Positions 37,045-46,872 of a stretch of 64,000 nt of DNA are shown in pieces; position 1 is the first letter of the stretch, and each line of letters opens with the position of its first letter. The position numbers were made by a program, and so were the translations under genes. The stretch lies in assembly GCA_963816985.1 (NCBI GenBank), contig CAWFMF010000004.1, forward strand, positions 186,001 to 250,000. The letters run 5' to 3'. Source of the DNA: JAIVJM01 sp963816985. GTDB taxonomy: Bacteria > Acidobacteriota > Blastocatellia > Pyrinomonadales > Pyrinomonadaceae. The notes below the pieces were generated by a model. That model was not told where the DNA came from and did no database searches. It was given only the letters and a program-made list of their open reading frames with translations.

Positions 37045-37533
37045 TCACCAATCGCTGTAGCGCGAGGAGCCGTCGGACGAGACGTCGGTGGCGGCGCTGC
37101 GGACGCGGATGACGCCCTGCGAGCTGTCGGTCGCGCCGGGGTCGTCGCCGTATTCGAGCACCCAGTCCTTCTGGTCGGTGATCGGGTCAACGGGAATGTC
37201 CGGCAGGTAGCCCGCGCCGGTCAGGTCTTCGAGCGACTGCGGGAGCTTGCCCTTGTCGGCGGCGTACTGGTCGAGCATCCGGTTCATCGTGTGGAGGTCT
37301 TGCCGGAGCGTCGCCTCCTTCGCCGCGAGCACCGTCTTGCTGTACATCCCCATCGCGACCATCGCGAGGATGACCAGTATCGAGATGACGATCATCAGTT
37401 CGAGCAGCGAGAAGCCGCCCTGACGGGCGCGGGGCAAACGGTTGAAGAGATGTGCGGATGAAAGGGACGGCGACGCACCTTCCCTTCCGCCTCTTCCCTT
37501 CTCCGCCTCTTCCCCGACCCTTTTACCAATCAC
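37045..37533 (-). CDS. Type IV pilin-like/GspG-like prepilin (first of two)
   Basis: The GTG at 37533 overlaps the stop of the preceding prepilin gene and has GGGGAG upstream; it gives 162 residues with a 40-residue leader. A TTG at 37436 would give a normal 8-residue leader (MPRARQGG) but lacks a ribosome binding site. Cleavage fits G40/F41 of ARQGGFSLLELMIVISILVI, with Glu at +5. The mature part has the long hydrophobic helix, then KEATLRQDLHTMNRMLDQYA and PQSLEDLTGAGYLPDIPVDP, typical of GspG pseudopilins. The leader is partly encoded by a repeat region (A9). Confidence 0.85.
   Translation of the reverse strand: MIGKRVGEEAEKGRGGREGASPSLSSAHLFNRLPRARQGGFSLLELMIVISILVILAMVAMGMYSKTVLAAKEATLRQDLHTMNRMLDQYAADKGKLPQSLEDLTGAGYLPDIPVDPITDQKDWVLEYGDDPGATDSSQGVIRVRSAATDVSSDGSSRYSDW
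37441..37527. repeat. Word-repeat element A9 (GAAGAGGCGGAAGG type), partly decayed, in the prepilin leader
   Basis: The pyrimidine-rich arm CCTTCCCTTCCGCCTCTTCC then CTTCTCCGCCTCTTCCCC (37479-37516) is clear. The opposing purine-rich arm (GAAGAGATGTGCGGATGAAA, 37444-37463) is degenerate. It codes for leader residues of the prepilin. Confidence 0.55.
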
Positions 37534-38239
37534 TGTACTTCTCCCCGTTGAGCGCCTCGGCGTCGGACTTCGAGCGCACGTCGAAAATGTTTTCGGGCTG
37601 CGACTGGCAGCCATCGTCCGGCCCGGCGTAACTGGAGCGGAAGCACCACTCGCGCTCGCCCGTGATGGGGTCCATCGGAATCTCGCGCAGGTAGACCTTC
37701 TTCTTCGTCGAGAGCAGGGGGTTGTCGGTCGCCTGCCGCTCGTTGGTGTTCACGCCGCCCGTCATCTGCGCCATCGTGGCGGCGCGCGCGACGACGTTCA
37801 CGCCCTCGACGAGCGTCTCAAGGTTCGGCGGGTAACGGTCGGTGTTCATCACGTCGAAAATCGTGCAGTCGGAGATTACGACGCGGCTGCGCGGGTCAAT
37901 GTAGGTCTGCTGGTTGGGGATGGGGCCGCCGCCGCTGACTCCCCCCGGCGTGCATTGCATCCCGACGGTGTCACGCCGGAACTCGTCAATGGACTCGCGC
38001 ATGTCGCGCAGGACTTCGCGCAACTGCTGCTCCTTCTGCCGCCGGACGGAGTTGCGGACGACGGGCACGACGCCGAGCGTGAGCACCGACAGCACCGTGA
38101 TGACGATGACCAGCTCGATGAGCGTCCACCCGGAAGCGGAAGAAGGGGAAGAGGCGGCGGGGGGAAGAGGCGAAGAGGGTTCGTTCCGCACTTCCCTCTT
38201 TGCCTCTTCCCCTCCGGCCATCTTCCCCTCTTCTCTCAT
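37523..38239 (-). CDS. Type IV pilin-like/pseudopilin prepilin (second of two)
   Basis: The ATG at 38239 has AGAGG upstream. 238 residues. The prepilin site is ASG37/W38 in SSASGWTLIELVIVITVLSV, with Glu at +5 after cleavage. The leader is 37 residues, far longer than the usual 6-15, and Glu/Lys-rich then Pro/Ser-rich because it is encoded by hairpin A10. The mature part includes RQKEQQLREVLRDMRESIDE, VYLREIPMDPITGEREWCF and a Cys-containing C-terminal domain ending KYSDW, like its neighbour's SRYSDW, so the two are probably paralogues. Part of the secretin operon. Confidence 0.84.
   Translation of the reverse strand: MREEGKMAGGEEAKREVRNEPSSPLPPAASSPSSASGWTLIELVIVITVLSVLTLGVVPVVRNSVRRQKEQQLREVLRDMRESIDEFRRDTVGMQCTPGGVSGGGPIPNQQTYIDPRSRVVISDCTIFDVMNTDRYPPNLETLVEGVNVVARAATMAQMTGGVNTNERQATDNPLLSTKKKVYLREIPMDPITGEREWCFRSSYAGPDDGCQSQPENIFDVRSKSDAEALNGEKYSDW
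38131..38234. repeat. Word-repeat hairpin A10 (GGGGAAGAGGC type) within the prepilin leader
   Basis: The left arm is GGAAGCGGAAGAAGGGGAAG then AGGCGGCGGGGGGAAGAGG (38132-38170). The right arm is CTTCCCTCTTTGCCTCTTCC and CCATCTTCCCCTCTTCT (38191-38234). The word itself contains a ribosome-binding-like AAGAGG. Confidence 0.75.
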
Positions 38240-38259
38240 TCCGCGCGCCTCTTCCGTGC

Positions 38260-40936
38260 TTACTGCGTGACCTTGAAGCCGCTCGCGTTGAAGCGGGTGT
38301 TGATCTTGCGACCGTCGCTGGCGATGAGGTGCAGCTTGTCCGCGTCCACGGCGAGCGCGCTCTCGCCCGCGGCGAGCGCCTCGACCTCGATGATGAAGAG
38401 GAGCCCTTCGCCCGTCAAAGGCTGCGCGCCGGCGGCGGGCGAGACCGAGACGACGAGCACGCCGCTCGCATCAACCGAGTGATTAAGGACGGGGAGCCTT
38501 CGACGCGTCAGCCGTCAGCATCCCCTGCGAGACGGCGCGGACGGCGAGGGCGCGCGGGTCGAAGCGGAGCGTCGCCGTCGCCAGACCCACCGGCGCGTCG
38601 GTCTTCAGGAAGACCATCACGCGCCGCTTCTCGCCCACCTTCATCTCCTGCCGCTCCGGCATGAGCATGAGTTCCGCCGTGCTCTCCGTCACGGCGGCAG
38701 CAGCGGGCTTCACTTCGGCGGCGTTCGTCGCCGCCGGTGTCGCCGTGTTCACGACGGGGACGGTCTCCGGCTTCGTCTCCGCCGTCAGAGCGGCGGGCGC
38801 GGGCTGCGCGGTCAACGCCGCGCCGGGTGTTGAAGTACTCGCCGTTTGCGCGTCGGGCGTCTTGGCGCTCGTGTTGACGGCGGCGGGCGGGTTGGTGGCC
38901 GTCGTGTTCGCCGTCTCTGTCGCCGTCGCAGTCTTCGCGGCGTCGCCGCCGTTCAGGTTCGCGGCGGTGTCGGCGAGGGCCTTCGGCGCGGGGACGAAGG
39001 AGACTTCTTCGCCGGGCGGCGGCGGGAGCTGCACGGTCTGGCTCGTGGGCAGCTTGCGCGCGTCGCGGAGGTTCTTGGCGAGCTGCTCCTCGCGCTCGGC
39101 GTCAATGATCATCGCTTCGAGCGACTCGGACTTCGGCTGCTGCATCGAGCCGGTCTCGCGCGTCTCCTCGTCGTCGGGCGTGATTTCGGGGGCGCGCAAA
39201 ACGCGCGGCGTCATCGTGATGACCACGTCGCTCGTCTGGTTGTCGCGGCGCGGCGCGGTGAAGAGCCGACCGAGGATGGGTATGAGTCCGAGCAGCGGCA
39301 GCCCCGTCCGTCCGCTAATCTCGCGGTCTTGCGCGACGCTGGCGATCATCATCGTCTTGCCGTTCGGGATGCGCGCGACGCCTGAAATCTTGCGCTGCGT
39401 GAAGACGGGCGTCAGAGGGTCGGGGCCGGACTCGACGCCCTTGGTCTCGATGTTCATCGTGACCTGCACGTCCTGATTCGGGTAGACCTTGGGCTTGAAG
39501 TCGAGGACGAGGCCGGTGTCCTCGTACTGGATGACGGGGAAGCCGCCGCCGCCGAAGACGCCGTTCGTGGCGGTTCCGCCTGTGCCGCCGCCCGTCTGCG
39601 TGGGGGCGAGACTGTTGAAGACGCTCGCCGTCTGGACGGGGACTTTCGAGCCGACGCGCGTCTCGCTCTTCTCGTCGTCGAAGGCGTGCACCTGCGTCGA
39701 GAAGATGAGCCGCGTGTTGCTCTTGGTCTGAAGGGCCGAGATGGTCGAGGCCGGGATGAGGATGCCGAGCCCGGAAGCGGTCGGGAGCGCCGTCTTGCTC
39801 ACCGTGTCAATGATGGTGCGCGCGCCGCGGTTGACGAGCACGGTCGAGGGCTGGAGGCCGCCCAGAGCGCCGAGCGTGTCGCCGCTGCCGAGCTGGTTGC
39901 CGATCTGCAAGAGGTCGGTGCGAGAGACCTCGTAGATGGAGACCTCCATCACGACCTCGGAACGATCCTTGTCAATGCCTTGCAGCAGTTGCCCGATGAT
40001 GCGGATGTTCTCCGGGGTGTCGCGCACCGTGATCGAGTTGGTGTTCTCGTTGATGGCGTAGGCCGGCTGGCGTCCGGCGTTCGGCGGGAGCGCGCTCTGG
40101 AGGAGCTGCCGCGCCTGATCCGGCTTGATGTTGTAGAGGTAGAAGGTGCGCAGGACGAGCTGCTGGTACTGCGGGCGCTTCGACTGGTCGGCGACGATGA
40201 TCGTGCGGCGGTCGAGCTTCTGGTAGAAGAGGCCGTAGGCGATGAAGATATGGTCGAGCGCGCGGGCCGCCGTCACGTCCTTGAGCCTGAGGTTGATGTT
40301 GCGCTTCACCTGCGCGAAGTTCTGGTCGAAGATGACGTTGATGCCCAGCTCGTCGGCCAGCTTGCGGATGAAGGGTTCGAGCTCGCCGTTGTAGTTGATG
40401 TTCTGCAACTGCTCGACGCGTTCGGGCTGCGCCGCCGCGCCGACGCCGTTCGCGTGCCCCACGCCGTTCGCGCCGCCGACGCCCCTCACGTTCGAGCCCT
40501 TGCGGAACGAGGTCGGGGAGATGTCGGCGCCTTTGGGGTCGCCGCCCTCCTTCTCGCGCTGGAGCCGCATCACGCGGTTCATCTCCTGCGCGGCCAGCTC
40601 GTTGACGGGGTCGTAGCCGTAGGCCTGCCGGAAGGCGTTGTACGCGCCGACGTAGTCGCCCTGATCGGCGAGCGCGCGCCCCTTCTGCATGAAGACCTGC
40701 GAGGCGTTGAAGATGGAGCGTCGGTAGTGGAGCTGGTACTCGGTGTCCGACGGCGCGGCGGCGACGGCGAGGGCGAACTCCTGCGCGGCCTTCTCCCACT
40801 GCTGGGCCTGCTCGTGGGCGACGCCCCGCTTGAAATTCTTCTCGCCCTTCTTCGCCAGCGCGGTGAGCGGGGAAGCAAGCAGGAAGGCCGCCAAGAGAAG
40901 CGCGCCGAAGGAACGCGCGCGGGCAAAAGATTTCAT
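38260..40936 (-). CDS. gspD: Secretin (GspD/PilQ-like) with N-terminal TPRs and C-terminal cohesin-like domain, apparent frameshift
   Basis: The ATG at 40936 follows GTGAGG. Signal peptide (SFGALLLAAFLLASPLTALA), TPR-like helices (NFKRGVAHEQAQQWEKAAQE), N-domains with NINLRLKDVTAARALDHIFI, and the secretin core (RKISGVARIPNGKTMMIASV, LPLLGLIPILGRLFTAPRRD). A Thr/Ala-rich linker then leads to a cohesin-like beta domain (ERQEMKVGEKRRVMVFLKT, GLATATLRFDPRALAVRAV). The frame stops at 38483, but deleting one base in the GGGG run at 38491-38494 continues it as KAPVLNHSVDASGVLVVSVS to a TAA at 38260 and completes the domain (891 residues). It forms the outer-membrane pore of the secretion/pilus machine encoded here. 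Confidence 0.87.
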
Positions 40937-41333
40937 CTCGAACCTCACTTTTGGTAATGCCGCAAGCCTTGCGGGCCGCCGCGACAAACAGGGTGTCGCC
41001 TTGAACTGAAAAAAGATACCGGGAATGAACGAAACTCGGACGCGAACGCCGGGGAGGGGCCGTTTAAAATTTCGAGCGCCGGGGGAAACCCGTCGTCCGC
41101 CGCTCTCGGCCTCCCGCGACCCTTTCCGCGGGCGTCGCTGCTGACGGACACTTTACACGCCGGGCCGCTAATAATAGTTCCTGAAACTCTAAACTCAAAG
41201 TCGGGAGCGGGGGGACAGTTTTCAGTTTTCAGTATCCGGTTTTCGGCTTTCCGGAATTTGAAATCTCAAATCTTCAGGAGTTGAAAGCTAACCACTTAAA
41301 AACTGAAAACCGGATACTGAAAACTGAAAACCG
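40937..41333. other. Gap between gspE and the secretin gene
   Basis: About 400 bases between two co-directional genes. The gspE-proximal part is hairpin A11. The remainder (40937-41210) has no coding frame and may hold a secondary promoter for the secretin gene; I see no consensus. Confidence 0.4.

Positions 41334-41335
<2 letters not shown>
41215..41335. repeat. Word-repeat hairpin A11 (TTTTCAGT type) between gspE and secretin genes
   Basis: The left arm is ACAGTTTTCAGTTTTCAGTA then TCCGGTTTTCGG (41215-41246). The right arm is CTGAAAACCGGATACTGAAA then ACTGAAAACCG (41302-41332), separated by ~55 bases. It touches the gspE stop codon. Confidence 0.85.
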
Positions 41336-43055
<1,720 letters not shown>

Positions 43056-43102
43056 GGCGCGGCTCGAATCTATTCAGATGCTTGAAAACGGGCGGGGGCT
43101 GC

Positions 43103-44338
43103 TTAACCTTTGTGCAAACTGATGTTGGAGATGGAGCGAATGATCGGCAGGTAGATGGCGAGCAAGATGGTGACGACGATCCCGCCCATCACCAGCAGAA
43201 TCGCAGGTTCGATGACCGTCGTCAACTGTTCGAGCTTCACCTCCGACTCCCGGTCGTAGAACTCGGCCACCTCTTCGAGCATCTCGCGCAGAGAGCCCGA
43301 ACGCTCGCCGACGCCGATCATGTCGAGCGCGAGCGGGGGAATCCAACCGGCGAACTCAAGGCTCTCCGTGAACGAGCGCCCCTCCTGAATCATCGGGAGC
43401 GTCGCGGCGCTGCGCGCCCGCAGCTCTTTGTTCGTCAGAGACTCGGCGGCGATCTCCCAGGAGTCCACGAGCGTGATGCCGCCCGCCAGAAGCGTCGCCA
43501 GAGAGCGCGTCACCTGCGCGATGGCGAGTTGCTTGACGAGCGGCCCGGCGATGGGGATGTGCAGCAGGAGGCGGTCTATCTGAAGTCGCCCCCCGGCGGT
43601 CTTCGACCAGAGGAAGAGCGCGATGCCGAGGCCGATGATGGCGGGCGCGAGCCAGTAGATGTTGCCCGACACGAAGTTCGAGAGCCCGATGACGACCTGC
43701 GTCACGGCGGGCAACTCGCTGCCGAAGCCCTCGAAGAGCGAGGACATCTTCGGCACGACGTAGACCGTGAGGAACATCACCATCCCCATCGAGGCGGCGA
43801 GCAGGAAGGCCGGGTAGGCCAGAGCCCCGCGAATCTTGCGCCGGATTTCGACGCCGCGCCGCATGTATGTGACGTAGCGGTTGAGCACGTCGTCGAGCGC
43901 GCCCGAACGCTCCCCGGCGAGGATGGACGCGGTGTAGATGCGCGGGAAGATCGGCCCCTGCGCCGAGAAGGCCGCCGAGAGCGCCAGCCCGCCGCGAATC
44001 TTCTCCTCCACGTCGGCCAGCACGGCGCGCAGGCGCGAGGAGGCCGCGCGCCGCCTGAGCATCGCCACGGCCTGAAGGATCGGGATGCCGGCGCGGATGA
44101 TGGCGGCGAGCTGCTGGTTGAAGAGGAGGAAGTCGCCCGGCTTGACTCTCGCATTCGTCCCGCCCTTGCCGCCGCGCGTGAAGGAGGCGACGCCGCCCGT
44201 CTTCGGCACGACGACGGAGAAGACGCGGAAGCCCTCGGCTTCGAGGCGCACACGCGCCTCCTGCGCGCCCACGGCCTCCACCGTGCGCGTCACCACCTCG
44301 CCCGCGGGCGTCCCCAAACGACAGATGAATTCAGCCAT
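43103..44338 (-). CDS. gspF: GspF/PilC-family inner-membrane platform protein
   Basis: 411 residues; the ATG follows GAAGGAA. Two T2SSF domains are seen: VKPGDFLLFNQQLAAIIRAG with SRLRAVLADVEEKIRGGLAL, and IAQVTRSLATLLAGGITLVD with LDMIGVGERSGSLREMLEEV. Three transmembrane helices are visible (FLLAASMGMVMFLTVYVVP; YWLAPAIIGLGIALFLW; AILLVMGGIVVTILLAIYLP). It anchors the ATPase and pseudopilus. It is the first gene of the cluster gspF-gspE-gspD-prepilins-pilM-like. Confidence 0.93.
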   Translation of the reverse strand: MAEFICRLGTPAGEVVTRTVEAVGAQEARVRLEAEGFRVFSVVVPKTGGVASFTRGGKGGTNARVKPGDFLLFNQQLAAIIRAGIPILQAVAMLRRRAASSRLRAVLADVEEKIRGGLALSAAFSAQGPIFPRIYTASILAGERSGALDDVLNRYVTYMRRGVEIRRKIRGALAYPAFLLAASMGMVMFLTVYVVPKMSSLFEGFGSELPAVTQVVIGLSNFVSGNIYWLAPAIIGLGIALFLWSKTAGGRLQIDRLLLHIPIAGPLVKQLAIAQVTRSLATLLAGGITLVDSWEIAAESLTNKELRARSAATLPMIQEGRSFTESLEFAGWIPPLALDMIGVGERSGSLREMLEEVAEFYDRESEVKLEQLTTVIEPAILLVMGGIVVTILLAIYLPIIRSISNISLHKG

Positions 44339-44851
44339 TATTCCTTCTACTTATAATTTGACGGAGGCGCGTTTGGCCTCTGTGAAGCGAGTCGGGCACC
44401 GCGACTGTTGGACGCGGATTATAACACGCGCCGCGGCTCCATCGAACGCCCGCGCGGCCCTCCCTCTACACGCCCGCGCGGGCGGAAAGTTGCGCGGAGA
44501 TAAAGCCGGGACCAAGTCGCACTTGGAAGCCGTTTGGAGAGCCGCCGTCGGAAGCACCGGGCGGGTCTCGGATGTGACCATGCGTGAGATATGCCGCGCG
44601 GAGTTGTTCGTGCGGAGCAACTATCTCGAACCCGTATTCATCTTTCTTATCTCAACTCACTGAAGGGGTCGCTTGACATCCCTTTACTCCTACACTAACA
44701 ACCGATAAAGGACTGGATAAGATTACGCCCTATCAACGCGCGTAGTGTCTCCTTCCTCACTAAACTCAACGACGGCTCTTTTCAACGCGGAGTAAATCAA
44801 AGCGTCCGGAGAGAGATTCCACGGTTCAGCAAGTACTCACGGAGGTAACGG
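44339..44851. other. Divergent intergenic region
   Basis: About 510 bases between gspF (minus) and a secreted-protein gene (plus). It must hold promoters in both directions. A TTGACA at 44673-44678 is present, but the nearest good -10 (TACACT, 44691) is only 12 bases away, so I do not call a promoter. A TATAAC at ~44419 is also seen. No gene-like frame. Confidence 0.4.
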
Positions 44852-45667
44852 ATGTTGACAAGAAAAACTGTGCTGGCTGCGATTGCCGCCGCCGCCGTAC
44901 TGACCTTAATCAGTATCGGGGCGGCGCAGAAGGCAACCAAGCTGAAGGATGAACGGCTGGTCTCGAAAGACGACCTGCGACAACAGCAAACAGAGCGGGC
45001 GAGGGCCGACGCGACCCTTATTCAGGATGGCGTCACAGACCCGCGGCAGAAGGAGCACGCCAAGCGTTACAAAGGTTACAAGTCGGGCAAAAAACTGCGA
45101 GACCTGACGACGACGGTCGGCGACGTGATGCTCCGCCGGGAGGTCGGCACACAGGGCGGCGACCCGAACGAGACGCCATTCAATTTCCAGACATTTCTTC
45201 AGGAGATGGCTGGCGACGCGGACGCCGTGGTGTTATGCACGGTCAAGAATAAATCCTCTCAGTTAACTGAGGATGAGGATTACGTCTTCACCGATTACGA
45301 CGCGACGGTCGTCGAGGTGTTGAAGGACAACGCGGCTGCCCCCATCCAGACGCATAACAAGATAGTCGTGACCCGTCCGGGCGGGACGATTCTCCTCAAT
45401 GGCCGAATCGTCGAAGCCCTCGACGAATCCTTTCAGCCTCTCAGGAAGAAAAATCAGTACCTCCTCTTTCTCCGTTTCATCCCTGCCACGGGCTCGTATG
45501 AGGCACTGAACAGCAAGGCGAGTTTCCAACTCGGCGACAACAAAATCAACAAGCTCACGAAGGAAAACTTCTCTTTTGAAGATGCGGATGTCGCCTCTTT
45601 CATCAACGAGGTTCGGGCCGCCGTCGCCGTCGCTCCTTCCGGCAAGAAAAAGGGAGGGGCGCAGTGA
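44852..45667 (+). CDS. Secreted protein of unknown function, coupled to a metalloprotease frame
   Basis: The ATG at 44852 follows GGAGGTAACGG, an excellent ribosome binding site. 271 residues. Signal peptide 1-25 (TVLAAIAAAAVLTLISIGAA). A charged helical region is followed by a beta-rich domain (ADAVVLCTVKNKSSQLTEDE, YDATVVEVLKDNAAA, HNKIVVTRPGGTILLNGRIV, QYLLFLRFIPATGSYEALN). I do not recognise the family. Its TGA stop overlaps the GTG start of the metalloprotease frame (GTGA), so the two were probably translated together; a chaperone or inhibitor role is only a guess from linkage. GC is lower than the window average. Confidence 0.65.
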   Translation: MLTRKTVLAAIAAAAVLTLISIGAAQKATKLKDERLVSKDDLRQQQTERARADATLIQDGVTDPRQKEHAKRYKGYKSGKKLRDLTTTVGDVMLRREVGTQGGDPNETPFNFQTFLQEMAGDADAVVLCTVKNKSSQLTEDEDYVFTDYDATVVEVLKDNAAAPIQTHNKIVVTRPGGTILLNGRIVEALDESFQPLRKKNQYLLFLRFIPATGSYEALNSKASFQLGDNKINKLTKENFSFEDADVASFINEVRAAVAVAPSGKKKGGAQ

Positions 45668-46524
45668 AGAGACCAAATTCCTCAACTCGTTCCTCACGTC
45701 GTCTGCCGCTGGTGTTTGCTCTCTTGTTGCTCGTGATGGGCGGCAACTCCGCGATTTACAGTCAGACACCGACACCGACGCCCTGACCGTGCGCGACGAC
45801 CGGCCAGTCCAGTCAGGCATGGAAGCAGGACGCGACCGTCTACTACAACCTGTCGAACATCACCGACCCTCAAGCAAGGCAGAAGGTTCAGGACGCCCTC
45901 ACGGCCTGAGACACCGCGAACCAAAGCAATAACTCTGGCGTCCGTTTCTCGTCGGCTGCTCCTCCGGCGGGCGCACCGACCATCTCATTTCAGGTCGGCG
46001 GCTCGAACGGTTCAAACGCCGGACACTTTGACAGCACAGTGAATCTCTCCACCGGCGTCATTCAGTCGGCCACCGTTCAAATCTACACGGACGGAAAGAC
46101 TCCCGGCGGCAATCCGATATTCGATAAGAACCAGCCCGGCTACTACGATATGTTCCTCAAGATAGCCCTGCATGAGATAGGGCACACGATGGGACTCAAC
46201 GACGACGCCGTGCCCACGAGCGGGTATTGCGACCAGTCTGACGGCGCGACCGTCATGAACGGTTATTGCGGGACGAACGATTCGGGTGGAAATCTCTCCA
46301 CCACGGTCACCGACTGCGACAAAAAAGCGCTCAACTCCTCTGACTCTCCTTACCCGCCGAAAATTATTACCCCGCCGACCGGCGGAGGTGGCGGCGGCGG
46401 CGGAGGCGGAGGCGGCGGTTACTACTACCAGCCCTGCACGCCGTACTACTGGGTTTACTACGAATCCTGGGACGACGGGCAGTCGTGGGAGATGGTTGAT
46501 TACTCTTACGCCGGTTGCTGGTAG
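45664..46524 (+). pseudogene. Snapalysin-like secreted metalloprotease frame with two in-frame TGA codons
   Basis: From GTG 45664 a single frame runs 287 codons to the TAG at 46524, broken only by TGA at 45784-45786 and 45907-45909. The first 40 codons give a signal peptide (RRLPLVFALLLLVMGGNSAI) and a Thr-Pro linker. The part between the TGAs reads as ordinary protein (QDATVYYNLSNITDPQARQK). After the second TGA come ISFQVGGSNGSNAGHFDSTV and the zinc motif HEIGHTMGLND (HExxHxxGxxD, as in snapalysins) near residue 170. A Gly13 run and a Tyr/Trp-rich tail follow. The second TGA falls where a Trp would be natural (DALTA-x-DTANQ). Either a pseudogene with two nonsense changes, sequence errors, or readthrough; an internal ATG/GTG start for the catalytic part (GTG 46039) cannot be excluded. 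Confidence 0.7.
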
Positions 46525-46553
46525 TCGCTAACGGCAAGCCAGCCAACGCTTCA

Positions 46554-46594
46554 AAGCGGCGAGCCCCTCTCAAAGGGCTCGCCGCTTCTCTTTT
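46554..46594 (+). terminator. Intrinsic terminator after the metalloprotease frame
   Basis: AAGCGGCGAGCCC (46554-46566) pairs perfectly with GGGCTCGCCGCTT (46575-46587) around an 8-base loop, followed by CTCTTTT. Confidence 0.85.
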
Positions 46595-46648
46595 CACCTC
46601 ACTTATCGTCGAAATTGAAAATGACCGGCGGCTGAACGGAGATGTTTC

Positions 46649-46678
46649 TTGCGCGAGCGCGGCGGCGTGCCTTACAAT
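46649..46678 (+). promoter_or_regulatory. Sigma-70-like promoter for the first VWFA gene
   Basis: TTGCGC (46649-46654) and TACAAT (46673-46678) are 18 bases apart. The leader to the ATG at 46873 would be about 190 bases. Confidence 0.5.
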
Positions 46679-46872
46679 GCGGGGCGAACGTAAAAGAGGG
46701 AGTCTCCCCAGTCTTCCGTTCGAGCACCTAAAGCGAACAAGTGAAGGGGCGGCGGCTGGCATTCGTCAAACGCCTTCAGGCCTCAAACGGTTGCCGCCTT
46801 CGCCAAGCGAAGACGAGCCGCCGGGGACTTCCCTTTCCCGTCCGCCCAGACAGCACTGTCAGGAGGGTTCTT

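Noticed and set aside
44673..44701. Promoter with TTGACA at 44673
   Set aside because: The nearest good -10 is 12 bases away, and the hexamer at 17-base spacing matches poorly.
45784..45909. Selenocysteine at the two TGA codons
   Set aside because: I could not see a convincing bacterial SECIS hairpin directly after either TGA, and the sites do not correspond to redox positions; no sel genes are in the window.
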